64,000 bases of DNA from Omphiscola glabra (lineage: Eukaryota; Mollusca; Gastropoda; Lymnaeidae). The notes beneath the pieces are model-generated. The model searched no databases. It was given only the letters and a program-made list of their open reading frames with translations, and was not told where the DNA came from. The stretch is taken from positions 5,603,012 to 5,667,011 of the forward strand of contig OZ024809.1 in the NCBI GenBank assembly GCA_964017045.1, read 5' to 3'. This document shows, one piece after another, positions 35,231-46,400 of this stretch; position 1 is the first letter of the stretch, and each line of letters begins with the position of its first letter. A program made the position numbers and the translations under genes.

Positions 35231-35392
35231 CAGTGGTTCTCAACCTTCCTAATGCCGCGACTCTTTAATACAGTCCCTCATGTTGTGGCGACCCCCAGCC
35301 ATAAAATTATTTTTATCTCTACTTAATAACTGTAGAGTATATGTGTTTTCAGATGGTCTTAGGCGACCCCTGGGAAAGGCTGAGAACCGCTG
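35231..35392. mobile_element. SPIN-like hAT MITE, copy 2
   Basis: 162 bp from CAGTGGTTCTCAACCTTCCT to GAGAACCGCTG, flanked by GCCTAGAG (35223-35230) and ACCTAGAG (35393-35400), a 7 of 8 match centred on CTAG. The interior has GGCGACCCCCAGCC and TTTTCAGATGGTCTTAGG. No coding capacity. Confidence 0.85.
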
Positions 35393-35765
35393 ACCTAGAG
35401 GGTACGAGTAAGTGGATCAACACCGCCCTCCCAATTAACCTCTCCCATACATTCGTACTAGACAGTGTTTCCCAAAGGACAAGCCAGGATGTTGGGGCCC
35501 CGGGGACAAGATCCCCTTTATTTTCATCAATATAATACCATCAACGCCCATTGGGACGCCCATAACTAATATGGCGCCAGGGTCATCTATTACCCGGCTG
35601 CCTCCATTCCCTTTTTGCCCCCACGCCCTACCTGAGCACCTAAAACTATTTAATGTCACCCCGACCGCTCTGTATAACACTGATCCCGCTCCACTTTTGA
35701 AATGTAGCTTTATTACCCTCAGAAATTACCCCCCCCCCCCTTTTTTTCCCCCCCTTACCGAAAGG

Positions 35766-36035
35766 TGAGATCTGATGTTGAAGGTAGGCGAAAGGTAAGA
35801 TCTGATGTTGAAGGTAGTAGAAAGATAAAGTGTGATGTTGAAGGTAGGAGAAAGATGAGGTGTGATGTTGAAGGTAGGAGAAAGGTGAGTGCTGATGTTG
35901 AAGGTAGGAGAAAGATGAGGTGTGATGTTGAAGGTAGGAGAAAGGTGAGTGCTGATGTCGAAGGTATGAGAAAGGTGAGGGCTGATGTTGAAGTTAGGAG
36001 AAAGGTGTGGGCTGATGTTGAATATATGAGGCAGA
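35766..36035. repeat. 30-bp minisatellite, about 9 copies
   Basis: Units of GATGTTGAAGGTAGGAGAAA plus GGTGAGTGCT. The period is a multiple of three, which keeps frames open on both strands; no evidence that it is translated. Confidence 0.93.
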
Positions 36036-36544
36036 TGCAACTACTGAAAACAAAGGGTTTCAGAGTTGAAAAGGGGCGTAAAATGAATCTTGTCCCCGTG
36101 TTACGCCTCTGGTGATGTGTCTTTGGGTTGTGTGTGTTTGTATTAATGAAAGCGGAGAGAGAGAGAGGCGGGAAAGAAAGAGGGAGAAATAGAGGGTTAC
36201 ATTTGTAATACCCACCACATTAAGTAATAAATAGTATGTAAATTTGAAATTATGAATAGGCCCCAGAGTGCTCTGCCCTGACATTGACTATCCCCTTATG
36301 GTCTGCTCTTGTCGCACCGCCGTAACGGGAATATCATTGTGTCAGCAGATACACTTGACTGTAACCTCCTCAATGCTGAGACAAGGACCAATTCATCACG
36401 CTGTCACGGAGAGCCCAAGTGGGTTAAGAGCCATCAATAAAACATAACCCAAGTAGACCTATTGCGGTGTTGGTTTTACTTTCTTCCCACCCAATCCTAA
36501 TCAGGTTAACTTTGAGAACTGTTTTACTTTGACTTACGTAAGTA

Positions 36545-36775
36545 GGTCGCAGGGTGGCAGAGGGCATCCGGAGAGAAGAGACGGACACGTCTATGCATGA
36601 TGTAAGGAAGCAGTGGTTCTCAAACTAAAGGAGGGCGTCTGAACGGAAGTGGCGGACTCGTCTGTGTATTATGGAAGGAAACAGTGGTTCTCAAATTAAG
36701 GGAATGCACGGGAACAGAAGTGACGGAATGTCTGTGTTTGATGGAAGGAAGCAGTGGTTCTCAAACTAAGAGGGG
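36545..36775. repeat. About 75-80-bp repeat, 3 copies
   Basis: Diverged units sharing GAAGCAGTGGTTCTCAAACT and GAACGGAAGTGRCGGA. Part of the unit (CAGTGGTTCTCAA) matches the hAT terminus seen at 35231, so the array may have started within such an element. Confidence 0.8.
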
Positions 36776-37164
36776 ACAGCCGTGAGTCAACTGTCAGCAA
36801 AAGAAAGATACAGCACTAGATTGTCCACATAAACCAACCGAAGATTCACCTATGCCACTCCGAGGGTTCACCTATGCCTCAGGCCTTCTATATCCCTGTC
36901 ACTTAACCAAATCACCCCACTCGCCCCCTTATTCCAGGCATTCAAGCGGGGATTCTACCCTCACCGTGGTCGAGCAATGAATGATTCTAACGAACTGCAT
37001 TCAATAATAGATCTCTGCAGCTCTCAAGCTCACAACTAGCTTATTACAGCACTGGCACTCCAACACAAAGTCACACTCACACGTCACATTGGAAGGCAAT
37101 TTATCGATCCTGTCACTGAACCGGGGCTCTGTTATGCATGTCTGTATTGGCATGCTGACAAAAT

Positions 37165-37395
37165 GGCGCCGTCACCGGCCCCACGGCGCTGTCACCGACC
37201 CCTGGCGCTTTCACCGACCCCATGGCGCTGTCGCCGACCCCTGGCGCTGTCGCCGACCCCTGGCGCTGTCGCCGACCCCTGGCGCTGTCACCGACCCTGG
37301 CGCTGTCACCGACCCCTGGCGCTGTCACCGACCCCTGGCGCTGTCACCGACCCGTGGCGCTGTCACCGACCCCTGGCGCTGTCGCCGACCCCTAG
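37165..37395. repeat. 18-19-bp GC-rich minisatellite, about 12 copies
   Basis: Units of TGGCGCTGTCACCGACCCC, with CACC/CGCC variants. The Pro/Arg-rich open frames here are by-products. Confidence 0.95.
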
Positions 37396-37939
37396 CGCTA
37401 CCCGGGGAATATAACCCCCTTTGCGTGACCCTGCGTGGTTTCTGTCGGACTTGTAGCAGCTACAGTGCGAACTGTAGCCATTGCCAGCTGTGGTCATATA
37501 TGCCGTTAAAATAACGGTAGAAACAAGGCAGGGATCATGATCACTATGGTGCCGATGCCAGATATGAGGCATAATCTATTTACAATTTATTGTAGGAGAA
37601 GACGTCCGACGCTTTCCTGGGATTGGCAGGGGGGAATACACGATGACGTAAATGCACCATCCCGACCCCTGGGAAATACGGTTGCTAGTGTTGTGAGAGC
37701 AACATTATCGACCGACCCGATGTCCTTGGGCTGAGAAGCCACCCCCCCCCCCTTGTAAAGTTGGTCAATCGAATGACGTTACAGGCAGTAGGAGATCTCC
37801 AACGTGTCGCTTCGAGGCCCGATAGTTAGGGGACTGTAAGGCCTTGAAAAATATAAAGGGGGGGGGGGGCTTAAAGGGAAGTGCAATAAGAGATTTGCCT
37901 CCACGAAACGCATACGCCATTTCATTATGTACACATGAA

Positions 37940-38060
37940 TATTATTATTATTATTTGTTGTCTTATATAGCGCAGTACCCCAGCCTATGGCTAGGCTCAC
38001 CCCGCTGTACATAAAAATATTATAAAAAGAGACATAATCGTGACAATAACATAAAATACA
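37940..38060 (-). mobile_element. SINE-like dispersed repeat, copy 1
   Basis: Read on the minus strand it ends in TATATAAGACAACAAATAAT and a (TAA)n tail. The body has GTGAGCCTAGCCATAGGC. The copy at 43584-43702 is nearly identical and in the same orientation. Confidence 0.75.
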
Positions 38061-39069
38061 ATCGTGATCAGAATTAAGTATAATATACACACACATGGGG
38101 AGTTTACATTGATAAATGATGCCATTGCCAGAATGAAGTAAAGCAAGCACGGATCACTTCTACATTACTTTCAAAAGGATCTTGGGTCTAAAATAAGATC
38201 CAGAAGTAACACATGGTTACATTTGAAACGAAATAGCTAGGTAACTGGGTCTATTGACTTCAGAGAACGAATCTCAAACTCAACCAATTGTCTATGTATA
38301 TAATATGATGATCACTCAAAAGAATGGCTTTTGTGGATGTTGACAATAAATGTCGTTTTTGAAAAGACGGCTGTCACCACTCTTCGGGTGACATTTAAAG
38401 TTTAAACTTTAAAGCTGTCGAGTTTAATAGGAAAGGGGATTGGGGATGGGTGGAGAGGCACGGCGTTACACGGGGGGGGGGGGGGGATTATTAGGTGCAC
38501 TTAATTATTTTTGTTGTCACTTCCTGCAGATCGTGGAGTTTTTACTTTTAAAATCCTTTATATTAATTTTGCTTTTGTTCGTGGCTGGCTGACGGACTGG
38601 TAAGATCTTCGGAAGGCTAATTGACCCACTTCCCGTTGAAGCCCGGCACATAGACTCGTTGCCGATGATAACACATTCGATCAAATTTTCAAGGGTGGGG
38701 GCACTAGTTGGGATTCTTATATAGTGCGTAAATTGTATGCATGCTGTGTCAAATTTACAGCCCCCAAAATCCCTCTGCTATACTGCTCGATATTACATTT
38801 TATAAATGATTTATATGAAAAACTTTGTTTTTAGAAATTGTTTAATTTAAGTGTTACAATTGTTGGGCCTCTAAACGCTAAAGCAGAGGGTGACTGCTTG
38901 TTTTAGTTCTATTACGTGTGACAAAGGAAATAATGATGGAGATCTAATGACTGTATTGTTAGAGTTATAAATGTATAGGTGAACGTGGACCTATAAAGAT
39001 GCGATCCGGCCTTCTTATTGATTTATTTAAATTAAATACAAAGCACAACACAGTCCAATCATAAGTGGC

Positions 39070-39232
39070 ACAACAAGCAGGCGCAGTGGCGTGGGAAATG
39101 AGTGGCATGGCGCAACAAGCAGGCGCAGTGGCGTGGGAAATGAGTGGCATGGCGCAACAAGCAGGCGCAGTGGCGTGGGAAATGAGTGGCATGGCGCAAC
39201 AAGCAAGCGCAGTGGCATGAAAATGAGTGGCA
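39070..39232. repeat. 42-bp minisatellite, about 4 copies
   Basis: Units of ACAAGCAGGCGCAGTGGCGT plus GGGAAATGAGTGGCATGGCG. A period divisible by three leaves all frames open. Confidence 0.95.
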
Positions 39233-39699
39233 TAAATCTTGTCCCGCCCCAAGCGGCACTGACCCTCTTTAGGACGCTGAGCCGGAGTTATTTCCCACGT
39301 CATATGCCTCAAGCTGGAACCAAATGTCTTAAGTCATACCGGGAACCCTGTGTTTTTTCACCCCGCAAGCCTGACTGGAAGGTTCACGTTTTGGTACCAT
39401 ATATTAATTTTTAAAAAAAAATCCAAGTCTAAGGACGCGTGCACCGGAAAAGATTAGAGCCACTGCGCTGAAAAAATTGAAGTCTGGAGTTTATTGTTGC
39501 CACTTCTCGAAGGTGACCTTTGAAATAATGAAGTTTAAGCCGTAACACACCTGACCTCTGCCTGCTAAAGACACACTTTGGTAGGCATCCAGGTATATAT
39601 CCGGGGGGGGGGGGGGGGGAGGTGGTGGGGGTCCTCTATTGATAAGCACAATGGTGCACTCCAATAATTTCAAATGGACTGACTTCAACTAAGACACGA

Positions 39700-42600
39700 A
39701 ATGTCTTGAATAAATAATAACTAATCTTTTGTAGCACTAATCCAATTTGATGTTAATATAAATTGAAATAACACAAACATTGGGTTAGCTCACAAACGAT
39801 TCAACGCAATAACACAAACATTGGGTTAGCTCGAATGATTCAATATTTCTTCAAGGGACTACCACCGCCCTGTTTATTTAATCCTATCTATGTCTTGCTG
39901 AGGTGTGCATACTGGCTACTGCTACTACGTCGAAGATCTATATCTTCAGAGGCACAAGTCTTTTCAGAGCTAATAATTCATATCTCTCTCGCGCTTAGGC
40001 AATTTTACTAAATCTATTACCTAAACCAAGAGCAGGTTTTTGAAAATTGTATCTGTATTCACCTCAAGTTTGATTGACCCCATTCTGACTCACCAGTTTA
40101 CTTAAAACCAAAAGACAGGAAACCGTAATTTATGTTTTTGATATCCTTTCTAAAATAGAAGCAACGTCCAGTTCGGCTTAGGATCAGGCACTATGAACAA
40201 CTTTTAAGGGCGTGTTCAAAAGTCTTGAACATTTTGCCTTTCTGTCACATTCATTACAAATATTTGAAAAACCAAAATCAAAGATAGCTGACGGTTCTTT
40301 TATTTCACTGAACATTTATTTTTCAAAAAAATTATTCCGACTAAGCAAATACTGTCTATTCTGTGAAAAAAAACAACACACAACTTTTACTCAGATGGCA
40401 TAAACCATCACATACTTTAGAGGACACCTGTTAAAATGGTACACACTAAACGGTTGGTTTTCATTTTACACGCTAAATGTAAAGACTTGCCTAAAATTCT
40501 GATCTGTGCAGTGGACTAGTGACAGCTGACACCACTGTACAGTAGCGATTGACAGCTGACACCACTGTACAGTAGCGATTGACAGCTGACACCACTGTAC
40601 AGTAGCTATCTGAGTGATTGGTGCCATCTATGCAGAGTTCTGCAACCATTGACATGTCAATATATTTTTTTGAACAAATAGCATTAAAATTAGAATAAAC
40701 CAAACCAGGACTTGAATTTCTCAAAAATTAAATGGACATGGCCTATATATGATTCTATAATATACAGGCTACACTTTATCATCTTCAGATTACCCTCTAG
40801 TGTGTCTTTCTACAGGTGTCACAGGTTCAATCACACTCAGTCACACTTTCAAAAAGACAGTTGGACATTACCTGACTATGGCAAATCATGCAATGATTAT
40901 ATAAATAGCCTGTCATAAAAAATAAAAGTAATAAGTTATTTCAAAAGATCAAAATGGTACCTATTTTCATAGATAAATGTGTGGGAGCAAGATTTTTTAA
41001 AAATCTTCCCTTGTGAGAAATTCGCATGCTGCGATCTTTGAACTGATTTGATAGTCATAAAATGGTATCCACTAAAACCAGGTCGCAATGCAAAGATCAA
41101 TAGATTGCTATTGTGGAGTCTGTACAGTGAACCAAGTCATTTGCCTGTAACTGCATTTAACAACTGTAACACCAAAGCATTCACTGTTGACATTCTAAAT
41201 ATGTGAACCTGTATATGACGGATATTCTGTGAATTAGACAACTCAATTCCAGATGTTCAAAGTAAGGTGTATACATAATCAAGTTCAAATAAACTTAGAG
41301 TATTAAATTTGTTTATTCATGTTAAATATCTGAATGTACATATCAATCCATGTACAGCAAACAATAAACTGTGTCTGCTACACATCCCTAAAGTATTCAT
41401 ACAAAATATCTCAAATGTTAAAAGAAGGACAACATATAAATATAACCACATTAAAAAATTTTCATCACACTTTGTTCATGTGGTCCAAAAAGATGGGAAA
41501 TCTGTGTTGTATTCATTTGGTTGGTGTAAATGAAGATTATCACATGCAGCAATTCTAACGCTTACTCACCAATATGTATCTACTCTTTGGTTGAAAAAAT
41601 AAAAACCACTTAAAAATAAAAGTGTCATTTTTGAAAACAAAACAAAAGACAAAACCACTTTCACAAAGACACACATGTGCATAGAGTGTGATCTCAACAA
41701 ACAAAAAACATTTAAAATAGGCCTGACCATTTGCCCTGTAGTCGTAAGATTCATCCTCTTTAGATCATATAATTAACCTCAAATAAGATACAATTCTATT
41801 TGCCATGTCTCATACAACATCCTACTGCACTGACACAACAGAGATCTAGGGTAAATGAAACAGACATGCAAAATACTAGAATGTATTATGACAAAACAGC
41901 TGTGAAAAATGTACAAATGTTTGGTAAAAAATGAAACTTGTGAGTGTGAGTTTGCTTAAACGTAATGACATAATGCCTTCATTAATAATTGCTACCTGTT
42001 GTGGAGATGAGATATAAAAAACAGATTTTTAAATTAGAAAAAATAAAATTTTCTCTGACATGCCAGAAAAATCTTTTTTTTGTCAGGGAACAATTAGTTT
42101 AAAAAAATAATAAATACTTGGGGATTAAGTACACAAAATAATAAAGGTACAATGTAAAATAATTTTGTCTCTGATTAATGAATGTGTATTATGGTCAAAA
42201 GATTATAACTTATTCATCAACAATATCTAACAGTGTTTGGACATTATGACAATCAATTGGTCACTAAACATCTTATAGTTTCTAAGGAACATTCAACTGT
42301 AGAGAAAAGATGAACTGTGAGAAAAGATGAAAACGTGCTAGCCTAGAGCACACAAATGTGTATAGCAAATGGGTATAATGAGTTGCAAGTGAGATTCCTA
42401 CTTTAAATAAACTAAATTTCATGTGTTTTAAGTATGGACAAAATAAAACCAACAACAGACATAAATTAGGGAATGTTTTACAATTCAAGTGTTAAAAGAC
42501 AGACAACTTATGGTGGGACAGACAAAAGCAAACTAAAACTGAAATCTTTTAAAATCTATTACAAGCTGCGGACTTGTATAAAAAAATTGAAATCCATAAA

Positions 42601-42800
42601 ACTCTAGGCAGTGGTCAGAAAACCCCCCAGTAACTTTAGTGTAGACAAGAAATAAAGCCTCCATTTATTATAACGGGTATTAATGTACACCTAATCTGGG
42701 ACTTGAATAACTAAGGGATATTTTAAAACTGATTGACCAGCAATCTCATACGAAGTCATACATGTAAGAGGAGGAAATTAGCCATTCTACAAATCGGTGC
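39700..42800. other. Low-repeat stretch downstream of cassette D
   Basis: 3 kb of AT-rich sequence without recognisable coding sequence, apart from the 30-bp repeat at 40521-40610. It probably includes 3' UTR or flanking sequence of cassette D. Confidence 0.4.
40521..40610. repeat. 30-bp direct repeat, 3 copies
   Basis: GACAGCTGACACCACTGTAC plus AGTAGCGATT three times, identical except at the end of the last copy. Confidence 0.97.
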
Positions 42801-42809
42801 TTCATTAAT

Positions 42810-42815
42810 TTTATT
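42810..42815 (-). terminator. Candidate polyadenylation signal for cassette D
   Basis: AATAAA on the minus strand about 350 bp after the D stop codon; another lies at about 42664-42669. Confidence 0.4.
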
Positions 42816-43167
42816 TAGACATATCAGTAGCAACAATTTATCCAAACAAGCTTTCAGAATACAAATGTGCTATAACCTCATTTTGGATCAAAACTGTTAC
42901 AAAAATAAACAGTTCTATTTTAAAATATATATGTAACAAATGAAATTTTTCTGAATGATCTTCACTTTTGATTTCGTAGGAAAATAGTCTGAAATAATTT
43001 AGTCTTCAAAAGAATTTCAGGGGTTAAGAGTAAAGGATGCAAATAAATATAAATTTGTTAAAGTCACCGAGACACAAGTACTAAAAGACAAACTAAAAAT
43101 GAGATGAGCGAAGAGAAAAAAAATGAGAGAAAATTAAAGCATTCTAGATAACACAGGACTCCATGGC

Positions 43168-43416
43168 TTACTCAACTAAGAGTTCAAAGTGCACACTGCC
43201 CTCTTTCTCAGATCGGTCCACATTGATGTTTTTGGCAAGGGCTTTGCACTCAATCATGATTCCTACGAAATTTGTAGGGTTGTTGAACTTGACAAACACC
43301 AGTGGTGAACGGTAGTCTTTTTGTTTTCTGTACGGGTAGTAGGAGAGAGGAAAGCCTTGTTGAGGAAAGTATTCAATATCGCCAGGTTCGCCCAAATTAT
43401 CCAGATCAGCAGGGTT
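43168..43416 (-). CDS. ATP1B: Cassette D exon 6 and stop
   Basis: 249 nt, acceptor TTTTTTCAG. Encodes NPADLDNLGEPGDIEYFP through FELLVE, stop TAA at 43170-43168. No usable sequon (N-P-T only). Confidence 0.93.
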   Translation of the reverse strand, partial: NPADLDNLGEPGDIEYFPQQGFPLSYYPYRKQKDYRSPLVFVKFNNPTNFVGIMIECKALAKNINVDRSEKEGSVHFELLVE

Positions 43417-46400
43417 CTGAAAAAAGTACATTTATATATAAAAAGCTGCAATAACTTTTAGGAAAACTTTTAAAGTCTTGAAAATTTGCTTATAAAGTCA
43501 TTCTACATCCAACTATAGGAATGTAAGAAGTGGTCCAATATTTGCCTCCGAGTTAGTTTATTGCATCAGCATTTCAAGTTTTGATATTATTATTATTTGT
43601 TGTCTTATATAGCGCGGTACCCCAGCCTAGGGCTAGGCTCACCGCACTGTACATAAAAATATTACAAAGAGAGACATAATCGTGACAATAACATAAAATA
43701 CATATTTGTAATAAAGAACAGATGTATGGAGACAAAACAAAAACTAATGCATATTCACCTCATCCACCCCAGAACTTTTACATGACAAGCCATGGACGAC
43801 GGCCAACAGCAGCGTTTATCGGTCAGATGTTAACAATTAGCAATCATTATCATTAAATGTACCGGTACAGACTATAAAACTGCCTGGCCTAGAGAAATTA
43901 GACTTACTTCTCCGTGGCAGTCTATCCATATGCGATCATCTGTGTATATTGATTTTATTTGATCAGATATTTGATTGACACCATTGACCTCATCTTTTTT
44001 CCAAATTTGCGGAGTCCAGCCATAAATCTAATGGTAAAAAATTGTGAAACATTTAGTTAATAGAAAAAAGTGCAAAACTGGATAAAAAATAATTTTTCTT
44101 TATACAATCCTATAACTGTCAAGTTGAGTTTTTGTAAACCATTTTTCACAGTTTCAAAAATGATAAAATCCCATAAAACTAAATGAATTCAGAGACCCTT
44201 ACAAGAATACATTTACTGAAGGTTTATTGGAAAAGGTATCTTAGGCTAAGACAAGAATTTGTTTCTATGTTATGTATGTTGATTTGACACCAACATTTAC
44301 AAAATGAGTACCGGTTACTACTCAACTTCTGAATTCAACCCAACCAAAAACTATAAACTATCATACATTTTTGAGATACTAGAGGCAATCTTCCAGGAAA
44401 TGTCAAGTTATAGGTTACTTTTATTAAAAATGTTTAATATTGGTTATTTTTGTCATTAACTACTTTCAAATTTCTGTCATACAAAATACAAGGCACAAAA
44501 TGAAGCTTTCTATTGAAGTGAAGTTACTAAGCATCTTTTAGTTATTAATACTACAGAACACACAAACATAAAGGAATGAATTTGAGTAGCAAGTTTGATA
44601 GGAAGTTAACTCATTTATAGAGATTGACATCCCTGTAATATACATTAACAGGTAGGTGATTCAGTTTAAATGATTTTGCTAGCAGCCACTTACATCAACC
44701 ATGACACCAAAGAACAGAATTTAATGGCCGATCATCTGCCATTTTGACAGTTATAGGGTTTAACTCATATTTGATCCACACACCTTATTTAACTTCAGGA
44801 GGACACAAGGTCTTCCGTCATTCATTCCAAAAGCATTGGCTTCATTGCAGTTTTCTGTAAGGGCAGAGAAGTTAACTTTACACGCTGTGGTTTCATCAAC
44901 CCGAGGGGTAGATATATCACTGCAGTCAACTCCTAAATTGTCATCCTTGTACGCTGAAATAGATCATGAAGAATGATATCTTATGCAGTACAAGCATTTC
45001 AATGCAAAGGTAATAAAGAGTACGTATTCACCAACATAGCAATGTTAGATCATAGAAAGATTTAAAGATAAGCTTTTACCTTTGAGTACTTTAGATATGC
45101 TCTTGACATAATCCTTATTCTTGGCTGGATCCTTTCTTGAATAGACGAGGGTCGTTTCTATGTCTGGCATAGGTTGAAAACCCATCCCTTCAAGTATCAA
45201 GTATATGAGTCATCCAAATGTTTCATAGCAATTTAATAGTGAAAAATGTTATTGTTCAATTGCTGATAAAGGCAGCAAGAGGAGGAAAAAATACGAGTCT
45301 AATTACGTGTAAACAGATTATTTTGTCATATTGGATGGAATAACTTACCAGGATTTCCTTTCAATAAGCTACTGTCTCCTTGCAATCTTGGGTTGTCTGC
45401 ATCAATGGTCTCATAAAATACAGCAATGGTGGCAGCAAAGAATCCAGCCAGACAAGCGTAGTATACCAAGTAGAAAAGACCAATTTCAGCTACATAAAAA
45501 GATGAGAGCATTTTTTGGGTGTAAAAAAAAATCTCATACCAGTACTTGTATTTTTTTCTCTTATGTGTAGCATGGTCCAGAGCAAAGATTATAATTTCTT
45601 GAAGGGGACTTGAAAGGAATGTATAACTATTTTTTTGCCAATTTTCTTACCTTTTATTCAGGGGGTCATTTTGAAATGTACCAATACAATGAAAAACAGT
45701 TTTGGGGCAGGTTGTTTGTATTCCTAATTTTTCAATATTTTTTTTTGGTGCTTTGAGAGTTTAAGGTTTTAATTGCTATACGAGATATTATTTCTTCTTG
45801 CCACACGAAAAATCAAACAACTTATTAGGAAGTCATGGGCTTAAACAATTCAATGCGGTCAGAAATTGTAGCATTTGAAACCCAAGCAATCAGTTGATTT
45901 CAATATCCTAAGATATACATTATGAGTGGATGGTCCAATGAATAATAGCTGTGTTGCCAGCATGTAAAAAAGAAAATTGTAAAACATCTTAATATTAGCT
46001 AGCATAATATAAAATTGGTAATGGGCAAGATTTGGCCTCAGACTTTTGCTTGGCGATCCTAAACTAGTGAGAGCACACGAGAAAACCTTTGCATGCCATG
46101 TACAACAAGAAGTACTGAAACCTCATCAATTCCATGCACTCCACTATTATAATATATACTGTTTAATATGAGTTCAATGCATGCAGCTTATTTCATCCAA
46201 TGAGATGTTCACTGCATACTGATCTGAATCCCTGATATACCTTTAGAATTTAAGCCAAAACAAGTAGGTTAAAACTGTAACCCATGATACTTCACACCAA
46301 AAAATGAAAAGTGCATTCATTTAAAAAGTACAACAATTTATTTTGTGAGTGAAATTCTGAATAAGATATTTAATCAAAAGAACATTTGAAGTTTAACTGG

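Noticed and set aside
35766..36115. 116-codon frame with regular DVEGRRKVRA-like repeats
   Set aside because: Product of the 30-bp minisatellite; the opposite strand is equally open, which argues against selection for coding.
37089..37514. 141-codon Pro/Arg-rich open frame
   Set aside because: Mostly the 18-19-bp GC-rich minisatellite; no support for a gene.
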